Source: a bacterium (GTDB lineage Bacteria; Bacteroidota; Bacteroidia; Bacteroidales; Muribaculaceae). From it: 15,405 bases of DNA. The notes beneath the pieces are model-generated. The model had not been told where the DNA came from. It saw only the letters and a list, made by a program, of their open reading frames with translations, and did no database searches. The stretch spans positions 1-15,405 of the forward strand of contig SFTJ01000088.1 in NCBI GenBank assembly GCA_004563195.1, written 5' to 3'. This document shows, piece after piece, positions 4,331 to 11,851 of the stretch (position 1 is the first letter of the stretch; each line of letters starts with the position of its first letter). The translations under genes were made by a program, and so were the position numbers.

Positions 4331-6367
4331 ATGGAAATCAATCCCAAGAAGCTCAACCCAGTCGGCTTCCACCTGATGAAACTGATGCAAGACATAACCA
4401 TTCGCTTCATCATTCTCTTTGGTGGCTCATCGTCCGGCAAGACATACAGCGTGGCACAGATGGTTCTTATCTTCACCTTGTGGGAAGGTACGAACACTCT
4501 TGTTATGCGTAAGGTTGGTGCGTCAATCAAGGATAGCATATATCAAGACTTTGTTACGGCAGCATCGCAACTCGGCATATCCAAGATGTTCAAGTTCTCC
4601 GATGGTGTAAAGACCATCAAGTGTCTTACCAATGGAGCAAGGATTGTGTTCAAAGGTTTGGACGACTCCGAGAAGATAAAAGGTTTGTCGAGCTTCAAGC
4701 GAGTTGTGATGGACGAGTGGAGCGAGTTCGACGAGGAAGATTTCAAGCAGATACGCCTCCGTCTGCGTGGTATGGAGGGACAGCAGATTATCTGCACATT
4801 CAACCCAATCAAGGAAACGCACTGGATAAAGAAGAAGTTATTTGACACGCAGAAGTGGCACGATGTTCCTATGGAGATAGAGATAGCCGGCAGAGCCATT
4901 CCCTCCGAGCTCACTGGTGTCAAGTCTATCCGCATGAACGAGCCGAGAGAGATAATGCACAAGCGAACAGGCGAGATTATTCACCACGACCCCGACACTG
5001 TAGTTATCCAAACCACCTACCTCAACAACTTTTGGGTAGTCGGTTCGCCTGATGGAACATACGGCTACTACGATGAGCAGTGTATAGCCACCTTTGAGTT
5101 TGACCGCCTCAATGACCCCGACTACTACAACGTATATGCCCTCGGTGAATGGGGTGTAATCCGCACCGGCAGTGAGTTCTTCGGTTCATTCAACCGAGGC
5201 AAGCATACCAAAGAGGTATCGTACAACTCATCACTTCCAGTACACATCTGCGTCGATAGTAATGTGCTGCCATACATTACCTGCACCTATTGGCAGGTTG
5301 ACATCGGAGCAAAGACCACAATCTATCAGTTTGATGAGACGCTTGCCACATCTCCGAATAACACAGTGCGTAAGGCGGCGAAGCTCGTAGCCAAGCGACT
5401 GCGAGAGTTGGCACCCGAAAAGATATTCATTCACGGCGATGCCTCAACGAGAGCGAGCAACAACATCGACGATGAGAAGCGGTCGTTCCTTGACTTGTTC
5501 ATCGACACACTGCATAAGGAAGGCATCGAAGTTGAGGATAAGGTTAGCACCAAGAACCCAAGTGTCCCGATGAGCGGTGAGTTTATCAATGCCATATTCG
5601 ATGAGATAATGCCAGGCTATGAGATAGTCATTGGCGAAAACTGCAACACGTCTATTGAGGACTATATGAGTGTGCAGAAAGATGTCAATGGTGCAATACT
5701 CAAGACCAAGGTCAAGAACAAAATTACAATGCAGACATACGAGGAGCACGGACACATCTCCGATACCTTCCGATACATTGTGACTGATATTCTGCGTGAT
5801 GAGTTCTTGCTGTTCTCCAACAGCCGTAAGCGTAACCTCTATGCCAAAGACGGCACTATTCATTTCTACAACCCCAATACTGATTGCCAGTACAGCAGAG
5901 ACATCGTGTATGCACAGCCTAACATCAACGGCAAATATGTTATGGTCCACGGCAAAATGTGTGGAGATAGGTGGCACATTACCAATATTGCCTTTAGAGA
6001 GACAACCTCAACCGAGGAGATACGTCAGAGCCTTGTAGCAGAGCAAGGAGTGCAGACCATTGTCGAATGTGCATCAGCCTACTTCCGTTTTGTGCGTGAA
6101 TTGCGTAAGGACATACCAAGCGTAAGGGTGATGAATGAAGCATCCGACATCGACCAGCGTATAGCAGCTACATCAGATTTCGTTCGTGAGCATCTGCTGT
6201 TCAACGAAACAAAATTGAGTGATGATGTTGAGTATGCCCAGTTCATGAACAATATGCTTGACTACAACAAAGACAGTGACAGCAAAGAAGCAAGTGCCGT
6301 TTTGAGTGGCTTCGTGAAGTTCGTTGTAAAATTCGATTTTGAAAGCAACAATAACGCAACAATCTAA
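4331..6367 (+). CDS. terL: Terminase large subunit (packaging ATPase and nuclease) with C-terminal extension
   Basis: This is the motor that cuts concatemeric DNA and pumps it into the prohead. The ATPase domain has Walker A GGSSSGKT (31-38), Walker B VVMDE (125-129) and the coupling motif TFNP (156-159). The nuclease domain is Terminase_3-like: VDSN (308-311, Asp309), HGDAS (369-372 region, Asp370) and GHISD (474-478, Asp478), a complete acidic set. A usual PBSX-type subunit would end near residue 490, but this one runs to 678. Residues about 523-665 read like a second RNase H-type nuclease fold: IVYAQPNINGKYVMVHGK, RWHITNIAFRET, a helix, VQTIVECASAYFRFV with Glu579, and DIDQRIAATSDFV. The first acidic position is replaced (Gln528/Pro529) and the final Asp is not evident. 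The ATG at 4331 follows a 108-nt AT-rich gap with no feature I can support. Confidence 0.95.
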   Translation: MEINPKKLNPVGFHLMKLMQDITIRFIILFGGSSSGKTYSVAQMVLIFTLWEGTNTLVMRKVGASIKDSIYQDFVTAASQLGISKMFKFSDGVKTIKCLTNGARIVFKGLDDSEKIKGLSSFKRVVMDEWSEFDEEDFKQIRLRLRGMEGQQIICTFNPIKETHWIKKKLFDTQKWHDVPMEIEIAGRAIPSELTGVKSIRMNEPREIMHKRTGEIIHHDPDTVVIQTTYLNNFWVVGSPDGTYGYYDEQCIATFEFDRLNDPDYYNVYALGEWGVIRTGSEFFGSFNRGKHTKEVSYNSSLPVHICVDSNVLPYITCTYWQVDIGAKTTIYQFDETLATSPNNTVRKAAKLVAKRLRELAPEKIFIHGDASTRASNNIDDEKRSFLDLFIDTLHKEGIEVEDKVSTKNPSVPMSGEFINAIFDEIMPGYEIVIGENCNTSIEDYMSVQKDVNGAILKTKVKNKITMQTYEEHGHISDTFRYIVTDILRDEFLLFSNSRKRNLYAKDGTIHFYNPNTDCQYSRDIVYAQPNINGKYVMVHGKMCGDRWHITNIAFRETTSTEEIRQSLVAEQGVQTIVECASAYFRFVRELRKDIPSVRVMNEASDIDQRIAATSDFVREHLLFNETKLSDDVEYAQFMNNMLDYNKDSDSKEASAVLSGFVKFVVKFDFESNNNATI

Positions 6368-6447
6368 TTTTTAGTTAGTTAAGTGCAGATTTTGCAAAAG
6401 TATAAATTTCGGTTTTTTCGACATTTTGCACAATGCTTTATATAAAT

Positions 6448-6472
6448 CGTTTCCTTTGTGCCAAAAGAAACG
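6448..6472 (+). promoter_or_regulatory. Hairpin immediately upstream of the portal start codon
   Basis: CGTTTC (6448-6453) pairs with GAAACG (6467-6472). After one C-A mismatch a further TTTG/CAAA stem (6455-6458 with 6462-6465) closes a 3-nt loop. That is ten pairs in 25 nt, ending 3 nt before the portal ATG at 6476, so a folded mRNA would hinder ribosome loading. No U-run follows, so it is not an intrinsic terminator. A role in limiting portal translation is inference. Confidence 0.5.
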
Positions 6473-6475
6473 CGA

Positions 6476-8005
6476 ATGAACTTCATACAACGCATATTCG
6501 GCAAAAAAGAGCAGACGGCTGCCATTGAACTGAAGGAGCAAACGCCTTCACAGTCGCCTATTGTAATTGAACGCAATTCGTGGCTCTATCATCAGATGCT
6601 TGCCAAGATTGACTCACTTGTTCATCCGTCAGTTGTCGACAACAACTTCCTCAAGATGTTTGAGACCATTCCCGAAGTGTTCTGGCCGATTGACTTCATC
6701 GCCAAGCGTATCAGTGAAGCCCACTTCGATTTGAAGCGTGTCAAGGACGACAGCATCGTGTGGTGCAACCGCATCAATGCCGACCGCATACTCAAACAAC
6801 CTAATCCGGTGATGACGTGGAGAGAGATTGTATATCAACATTTCGTTAATAAGCTCTGCACCGGTAATGCCTTCTTCCGTGCTGCCATGGCTGACACAAT
6901 CGGACCAGACGCACCTAAGTTTCAGTGGTGTTCAAACTTTTGGGAGTTGCCTGCTTCATACGTCAAAGTAATCCCACAAACATACAGCTACGGCGTTCCT
7001 GTATTTGGAATTGCCGAGTTAGATGAACTGATACAAGGCTATGAACTAAAATTTAAAGAATACGAAGGCCTGTTGATACCTACACATCAAATATGGCACG
7101 ACCGCGACGGCATTCCCGAATGTCTCGAAGGTAGCCACTTCCTCAAGGCAAAGAGCCGATTGCTGAGTGTCAAGAAGCCTATCGCTAACCTCCTTGCAGT
7201 GTACGAAGCGAGAAACGTGCTGTATCTCAAACGAGGTGCACTCGGTTTCATCGTGGCACAGAACCAAGATGCCACCGGCACCACACCTCTCGAACCTAAA
7301 GAGAGGGAAGCACTCCAAAAAGAGGTGAACAGCAGATATGGTGTTGGCGAGGGTCAACTTCCAATCGGCATCACTGATGTGCCTATCACTTTCGTTAAGA
7401 CGAGCAGTTCTATCAGCGAGATGATGCCGTTTGAGGAGACCCTTGAAGATGCAATCAAGATAGCCTCAATCTTCGGCATTCCCGCTGTGCTTGTGCCACG
7501 AAAAGACCAAAGCACATTCAGCAATCAGGACACTGCAGAGAAGAGTGTATATACCTCAACAATCATACCAGCAGCCAAGCGCTTCTGCGAAGCAATAACA
7601 TCATTCCTCGGACTTGAGCAAAAGGGCTTGTACCTTGACTGTGATTTCAGCGATGTAGCGTGTCTGCAAATCGGTTTGAAGGAAGCAGAGGAAGTGAAGA
7701 AGCTCGTTAATGAAAGATGTTTGTCGCAGTTCAATAGTGGCTTGATAAGCATTAACGATTGGCGTGCACAAATACACGAAGATGCTCTTGACGGCGAAAT
7801 ATTCAGCAAGGTTAAGTTTGAGATGACACCCGAGGAGATTGCCAAGGTTGATAGTGTAATCAAGTCGCAAGCATCACCGATACAGATTAACACCGGCAGT
7901 AATGCCAACGAGAATAATAAACCGAATAATAACAACAAACCCTCGACAGGAGAAGAAGATGAACGAAACAATGAAAAGCCTTCAGTACGAAACGAAGGCG
8001 ATTGA
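6476..8005 (+). CDS. Phage portal protein (HK97-type)
   Basis: This 509-residue protein is the portal, the 12-fold ring at the capsid vertex through which DNA enters and leaves. Recognisable elements are an early helix with PEVFWPIDFIAKRISEA, then LKQPNPVMTWREIVYQHFV, the core line NKLCTGNAFFRA, the strand ELPASYVKVIP, the stem-region IASIFGIPAVLVP, and the downstream FSNQDTAEKSVYTSTIIPAA, typical of HK97-type portals. The C-terminus is an Asn-rich disordered tail (NANENNKPNNNNKP). I chose ATG 6476, giving MNFIQRIFGKK, the standard opening of this family; a GTG at 6458 is in frame but sits in a hairpin. The 3' end overlaps the protease gene by 47 nt, a common coupling in head operons. Confidence 0.95.
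   Translation: MNFIQRIFGKKEQTAAIELKEQTPSQSPIVIERNSWLYHQMLAKIDSLVHPSVVDNNFLKMFETIPEVFWPIDFIAKRISEAHFDLKRVKDDSIVWCNRINADRILKQPNPVMTWREIVYQHFVNKLCTGNAFFRAAMADTIGPDAPKFQWCSNFWELPASYVKVIPQTYSYGVPVFGIAELDELIQGYELKFKEYEGLLIPTHQIWHDRDGIPECLEGSHFLKAKSRLLSVKKPIANLLAVYEARNVLYLKRGALGFIVAQNQDATGTTPLEPKEREALQKEVNSRYGVGEGQLPIGITDVPITFVKTSSSISEMMPFEETLEDAIKIASIFGIPAVLVPRKDQSTFSNQDTAEKSVYTSTIIPAAKRFCEAITSFLGLEQKGLYLDCDFSDVACLQIGLKEAEEVKKLVNERCLSQFNSGLISINDWRAQIHEDALDGEIFSKVKFEMTPEEIAKVDSVIKSQASPIQINTGSNANENNKPNNNNKPSTGEEDERNNEKPSVRNEGD
7948..7952 (+). promoter_or_regulatory. Shine-Dalgarno site of the prohead protease gene
   Basis: AGGAG lies 6 nt before the ATG at 7959, inside the end of the portal gene. 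Most other genes in the window have A-rich leaders without such a site. It supports ATG 7959 over the upstream in-frame start at 7902 and the internal ATG at 7971. Confidence 0.6.
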
Positions 8006-9029
8006 CGTAACAGAAAAGGGTATCGTCACCGTAGCGGTGAACGGTATAGGCATCGAGGACAGTCAGCACGACATCTCAATGCCTGGGTCGTTTGATGACA
8101 CTCTCAAAAACGACATCAACAAGATGCGTTGGTACCTCAACCACGACACACGCCAGTTGCTTGGTGTTCCATTGTCAGGTCAAGAGAAAGACGGAAACGT
8201 CATTATGACCGGACAAATCAACCTTGATAAGCAGATTGGTCGTGACGTGCTTGCGGACTATAAGCTCTACCGCGATGCCGGAAGAACACTTGAACACTCT
8301 ATCGGTGTCAAGGCTATTGCCCGAGACGAAGAGGACCGCAGAAAGGTACGCCAGTGGAAGATGTTTGAGTATTCAACGCTTACGGGCTGGGGTGCTAATC
8401 CCAACACCTACCTTGTAGGCATCAAGAGTGCCACATCAGACCAAGTGAGAGATGCCGTTGAGTTTATCCGTATGGCTTTCAAGCAGCACGGATATTCCGA
8501 TGAGCGACTTAAACAATATGATATGGAACTCAACCTCTTACTCAAATCCCTTAATGGCGGTCTTGTCGTGAAGTGTCCTTGCTGTGGAAGAACATTCGAC
8601 TATGAGCAATATGCAGAGCACACATTCTCGCAAGAGGTGCAAGATGCCGCCGTTTCCTGGCTCCAAAGTGTTGCACGCGATGAAGCTCGCGCACAGATGG
8701 AGCTCTACCGACCCGAGATACAGACCGAGGTGATGGCAGTAATTGACTCACTGAAAGGTTCTGTAAGTGACCTCACCGAGAAGAGCATTGTCGATGTGCT
8801 GAAATATGTGCGTTGTCCTCATTGCTGGTCTCGTGTTTACCGCTCCAACTCAATCATAATTGAATCGAGTGAAGATGACACTACCAAAGGCTGTAAGCCC
8901 GATGAAGAAAAGAAGCCTGCTAAAGGCTGTAAGCCTGAAGAAGAGGAAGAAAAGAAGCCGGCAAAGAAGTCGGCAGAAGTGCCTTCAGCATCGTTTTGGG
9001 CTAAACTCAACGAATCAATTAAGAAATAA
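7959..9029 (+). CDS. Prohead maturation protease (peptidase S78-like) with zinc-finger-like extension
   Basis: Residues 8-160 form an HK97-type prohead protease, which cleaves the capsid delta domain during maturation. The catalytic pair is His62 in YLNHD and Ser114 in LEHSIG, at nearly the same positions as in HK97 gp4 (His65, Ser115, from memory). DISMPGSFDDTL (38-49) and FEYSTLTGWGANPNT (136-150) are also characteristic. Residues 160-356 extend beyond the usual domain: CPCCGRTFDYEQYAEH (206-221) resembles a C2H-type zinc finger, and CPHC (286-289) gives a second CxxC after a helical stretch. A Lys/Glu-rich repeat tail and a final amphipathic segment (FWAKLNESIKK) follow. The extension could be a fused scaffold or portal/capsid-binding part. 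The ATG at 7959 is supported by AGGAG 6 nt upstream and overlaps the portal by 47 nt. Confidence 0.92.
   Translation: MNETMKSLQYETKAIDVTEKGIVTVAVNGIGIEDSQHDISMPGSFDDTLKNDINKMRWYLNHDTRQLLGVPLSGQEKDGNVIMTGQINLDKQIGRDVLADYKLYRDAGRTLEHSIGVKAIARDEEDRRKVRQWKMFEYSTLTGWGANPNTYLVGIKSATSDQVRDAVEFIRMAFKQHGYSDERLKQYDMELNLLLKSLNGGLVVKCPCCGRTFDYEQYAEHTFSQEVQDAAVSWLQSVARDEARAQMELYRPEIQTEVMAVIDSLKGSVSDLTEKSIVDVLKYVRCPHCWSRVYRSNSIIIESSEDDTTKGCKPDEEKKPAKGCKPEEEEEKKPAKKSAEVPSASFWAKLNESIKK
8886..8935 (+). repeat. 14-bp direct repeat, period 36 bp, inside the protease tail
   Basis: AAAGGCTGTAAGCC occurs at 8886-8899 and 8922-8935, followed each time by a Glu/Lys-rich stretch. The period is a multiple of three, so the coding frame is kept. 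It encodes two copies of KGCKP followed by acidic and lysine residues. The unit looks like a recent in-frame duplication in a disordered linker. Confidence 0.75.
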
Positions 9030-9057
9030 TTTATTAACCCCTTAATCAATTTCCGTT

Positions 9058-10617
9058 ATGGCAAAACTGACAGAAAAAGAAGTGTTGGACATTCTCGGCA
9101 TCAAGACTGCCGGAATGCCTGAGGAGCAGAAGAACTTTGTCCTCAATCTTTCTGGTGCTTTCACTGAGGCTATCAACAAGTCTATCGAAGGCACAATCGA
9201 CACCAAGGGCCTCAATGACGCCCTTAAGCCTCTCAGCGAGCAAAAGGTTGCTCTCGAAACTCTCAGCAAGGAGAACCAAGAACTTGTTACACAAGTAAAG
9301 AACCTCTCAGAAGCTCTCGAAAAGATGAAGAAGAAAGGCGTAAGCCTTGACTTCGTCAGCAAATTCAACGAGAAGTTTGATGAGATGTATGACTCTCCGA
9401 AGTTCCAGAACTTCATCAACAACCTTGAGAAGTCGTCAGGCTCATTCCAATTCAAGGACATTTCGATGACCAACAACTACACCGGCACACACCTCATCAC
9501 TCAGCAGTTGGACCGTGTAGTAAGTCAAGCCACCGACAAGCGCCTCCACGTCCGCGACTTCGCAACCACAATGCCCGGCGATCCCGAAACTCCGATGCTT
9601 TCGTTCCAGCAAATCTACGACGTTGACCGCAACGCTCGTTATGTGTCTGAAAACGGCACGTTGCCCGAATCGAGCCTCAAGATTAAGGAAGTTACCGCAC
9701 AGGTTAGCCGTGTAGGTCATCACTTCAGACTCTCAAAGCGTGCTTTGAAGAGCCGTGTGTATCTGCGTGGCTATGTGCTTAACTGCCTTATGAGTGGTGT
9801 TCGCGATGCCGAGGACTTCCAAATCCTCTTTGGCGATGGTTCGGGTGATAACCTCAAAGGTATTACCAAGTATGATGGTGTTCGCGCTGTTGAAGATATT
9901 ATACAAGACAACATCTTCACCGTTGCTGCAACCGGCGTAACTGCTGTTGAGAAACGAGAGAACGGCGTTATCCTTGAACTCAAAGAACCCAATGACCTTC
10001 TTATCGAAGGATTGAAAGTTGTTGTTACAGGTGCAGAAACCAACACCAACCTCAATGGCACATTTGATGTCATCAAGGCAAACGATCGTCAAATCTTCCT
10101 TGAGGGTGTTAAGGTGACCAATGATGGTGCGCTCGCTACCGATGCTGCCAAGCTCGCTCTCACATTCCGCAATGGTGCATACAAGAGCATCGAAACGCCC
10201 AACAGCATCGATGCACTTGAGACTGCCATCTCAGTGATGACTTATGCTCAGTTCTATCCGACTGTGATTGTCCTCAATCCTGTTACCCTCAATTCCATCC
10301 GTTGCGAGAAGGCAACTGACGGCAACCGTTTGGAAATTGTGAAGGACATCAACGGCAACCCCGTTATCGGTGGCTTGCGTGTTGTTCCCTACACCGGTAT
10401 TCCAGTCGGTAAGTATTTCCTCGGCGATATGCAAACTGGTGCAAACATCGTTGACTACACTCCGCTCACTGCTGAATGGGCTGACGACGTTGATACCAAG
10501 CTCAAGAACCAGGTGGTTCTTATTGCCCAGGCTGAGATGATTGTGCCTGTATTCTGCCCATGGGCATTTGCTTACGGCTCAATCAACGCATTGAAAACCG
10601 CAATCAAAAAGGACTAA
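9058..10617 (+). CDS. Major capsid protein, HK97 fold, with delta region and inserted domain
   Basis: This 519-residue protein forms the icosahedral shell. Residues 1-125 are helical with a coiled-coil (about 50-92), the expected delta/scaffold region removed by the upstream protease. The HK97 core starts near residue 128. Evidence includes the E-loop area around PMLSFQQIYDVDRNARYVSENGTLP, the spine-helix region RLSKRALKSRVYLRGYVLN, FGDGSGDNLKGI (258-269), the A-domain PTVIVLNPVTLNSIR, and a C-terminal strand VPVFCPWAFAYG. Residues about 285-378 interrupt the fold with a beta-rich segment (LIEGLKVVVTGAETNTNLNG, then FDVIKANDRQIFLEGV) that resembles E1 FCCH-type beta domains. Inserted domains of this sort usually project from the capsid surface. 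ATG 9058 follows an AT-rich leader. Confidence 0.93.
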   Translation: MAKLTEKEVLDILGIKTAGMPEEQKNFVLNLSGAFTEAINKSIEGTIDTKGLNDALKPLSEQKVALETLSKENQELVTQVKNLSEALEKMKKKGVSLDFVSKFNEKFDEMYDSPKFQNFINNLEKSSGSFQFKDISMTNNYTGTHLITQQLDRVVSQATDKRLHVRDFATTMPGDPETPMLSFQQIYDVDRNARYVSENGTLPESSLKIKEVTAQVSRVGHHFRLSKRALKSRVYLRGYVLNCLMSGVRDAEDFQILFGDGSGDNLKGITKYDGVRAVEDIIQDNIFTVAATGVTAVEKRENGVILELKEPNDLLIEGLKVVVTGAETNTNLNGTFDVIKANDRQIFLEGVKVTNDGALATDAAKLALTFRNGAYKSIETPNSIDALETAISVMTYAQFYPTVIVLNPVTLNSIRCEKATDGNRLEIVKDINGNPVIGGLRVVPYTGIPVGKYFLGDMQTGANIVDYTPLTAEWADDVDTKLKNQVVLIAQAEMIVPVFCPWAFAYGSINALKTAIKKD

Positions 10618-10620
10618 CCT

Positions 10621-10875
10621 ATGAAGTACATTCTTGAGGGCAATCCAAAAGAAGTCGCTAAGGTTATCCAAGAGAACCGAATCCGAGTGGAACGAGGACA
10701 GATTAGTTTTGTCCTCGTTCCAGACGAGGAGGTAAATCCTGAAGCGGCTGACACCAAAGATGTCATTGACGAGGACACTAAAGATGTCATTGACGAGGAC
10801 ACTAAAGATGTCGAAGCGGCTGACACCAAAGATGCGCCAACCAAAACGTCAAAACGTACCAAGAAATCAGAGTAA
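10621..10875 (+). CDS. Small acidic repeat protein after the capsid gene
   Basis: This 84-residue protein is unrecognised. Residues 1-36 are an ordered-looking amphipathic domain (MKYILEGNPKEVAKVIQ, then RVERGQISFVLVPDEE). Residues 37-72 are a low-complexity acidic tract with repeated DTKDVIDE units. The end is Lys/Thr/Ser-rich (KTSKRTKKSE). It begins 3 nt after the capsid stop and stops 3 nt before the connector gene, so it belongs to the head operon. Genes in this slot often encode capsid-decoration or head-completion proteins, but nothing in the sequence fixes a role. The acidic-then-basic tail would suit binding to capsid or DNA; that is speculation. Confidence 0.8.
   Translation: MKYILEGNPKEVAKVIQENRIRVERGQISFVLVPDEEVNPEAADTKDVIDEDTKDVIDEDTKDVEAADTKDAPTKTSKRTKKSE
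10741..10834 (+). repeat. Nested in-frame repeats: 24-bp tandem inside a 22-bp flanking pair
   Basis: A 24-bp unit occurs at 10756-10779 and 10780-10803, with a partial third copy at 10804-10812. A 22-bp sequence at 10741-10762 recurs exactly at 10813-10834, 72 bp away. All periods are multiples of three, so copy-number change would lengthen or shorten the protein in 8-residue steps without a frameshift. The translated unit is DTKDVIDE. Confidence 0.9.
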
Positions 10876-10878
10876 ACT

Positions 10879-11286
10879 ATGTTGATAGACTGCACATACT
10901 TCACCGACGGACCACGGCACATTCTCAATGCCACATTGGGGACTGTAAACCAAGCACTTGACTATATCAAGAGCCTCGATGCCGAAGAAGCCGAGAGAGA
11001 TGTTGACCTCGATATGGTGCTTGAACAACTGAAAGAGCCTTTTGCCGACTATGTATTCTTCAAAATACTGCGTGACAGTTCAAGCCAAGCTACTATGACC
11101 GGGCTTGTAAGGCTGAAGAGTGCTAACAACTACGTTGCACCCATCAAGCGCCAAGTATCGACGTGGAACGAAATGGTGGAAGCCATTGCAGACTTTAGAG
11201 GCTGGTGCGATAGCGATGAATGTCCATTCCCCGACATTGAGACAAGCGACAACTTCAAGAGCAAAATCAATTCATTCAACCTATGA
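10879..11286 (+). CDS. Putative head-tail connector (adaptor) protein
   Basis: This 135-residue, mostly helical protein lies where gp6-like adaptors are found, just after the capsid genes. It has an amphipathic helix TVNQALDYIKSLDAEEAERD (22-41), then DLDMVLEQLKEPFADYVFFKIL and a central RLKSANNYVAPIKRQVSTWN that resembles connector proteins of Bacteroides-type phages from memory. The expected role is to join the portal ring to the tail or head-closure proteins in the virion. Its stop overlaps the next start as ATGA (11283-11286). There are no recognisable catalytic residues. Assignment rests on position and shape more than on a diagnostic motif. Confidence 0.62.
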   Translation: MLIDCTYFTDGPRHILNATLGTVNQALDYIKSLDAEEAERDVDLDMVLEQLKEPFADYVFFKILRDSSSQATMTGLVRLKSANNYVAPIKRQVSTWNEMVEAIADFRGWCDSDECPFPDIETSDNFKSKINSFNL

Positions 11287-11849
11287 AACGTAGCCGTGAG
11301 ATAATAGAGATAATGCGAGATGTAGTCAAGGCGACAGCCGAAGGCTGCAATATCGTGGTGTCCTATGGCAACGGCACGACAAAGGAAATTGCGTGTCCTG
11401 CTATTAACTACACCTTCGGCAATGATGTGTATGTTAAAGACCGCCTCGACGAATTGAGCAAGACACCAAACGGCAATAATATCAAGTTTCCTATGATAGT
11501 GCTGTTCTGCCCATTCGATGAGAAGCGAACCTCACCTAACTACTTCAGCGAAGCAAAAGTTAGTATGCTTATCGCCTGCTCAACACGCCAGCAATGGAGC
11601 AACGAGGAACGCCTTGAACGATCCTTTCAGAACATTCTTCGACCGATATACAAGCGGTTGCTTGAAGCACTGAAAGAGGACGGCAGAATTGATTTTGGCT
11701 ATAAAGAGGTAATACCGCACAACTACTCTGAAAACTACTCTTATGGCAGATATGGAGCATATACTCGTGCCGGGGAGACGAGTGAACCCATAGATGCCAT
11801 AAATATCACAAATCTCGAATTGAAAATTAAACCTCAAACTTGTAGATAA
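11283..11849 (+). CDS. Putative tail-completion/terminator-like protein
   Basis: The 188-residue protein begins with a helix (SREIIEIMRDVVKATAEG) and then beta-type sequence (CNIVVSYGNGTTKEIACP), with a core FPMIVLFCPFDEKR, SEAKVSMLIAC and WSNEERLERSFQNILRPIYKRLLEAL. It ends in IDAINITNLELKIKP, a strand that often closes tail terminator or tail-to-head joining folds. Its place between the connector and the major tail protein is the usual one for such a protein, which would cap the tail tube and join it to the head. The ATG overlaps the preceding stop by 4 nt. The exact family is not identified; head-closure protein is an alternative. Confidence 0.6.
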   Translation: MKRSREIIEIMRDVVKATAEGCNIVVSYGNGTTKEIACPAINYTFGNDVYVKDRLDELSKTPNGNNIKFPMIVLFCPFDEKRTSPNYFSEAKVSMLIACSTRQQWSNEERLERSFQNILRPIYKRLLEALKEDGRIDFGYKEVIPHNYSENYSYGRYGAYTRAGETSEPIDAINITNLELKIKPQTCR

Positions 11850-11851
11850 CA

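Noticed and set aside
5444..5977. Antisense ORF of 177 residues inside the large terminase gene
   Set aside because: It overlaps intact nuclease-domain coding sequence and has no start signal or family resemblance.
6389..6430. Two TTTTGCA words 34 bp apart before the portal as an operator pair
   Set aside because: Only 8 bp in a very AT-rich stretch; chance occurrence cannot be excluded, so it is noted but not called.
6458..6475. GTG start for the portal at 6458
   Set aside because: The GTG lies inside a hairpin and adds residues unlike the family; the ATG at 6476 gives the standard opening.
7902..7958. Upstream in-frame start for the prohead protease
   Set aside because: The extra residues are the +1 reading of the portal's Asn-rich tail; AGGAG before ATG 7959 marks the likely start.
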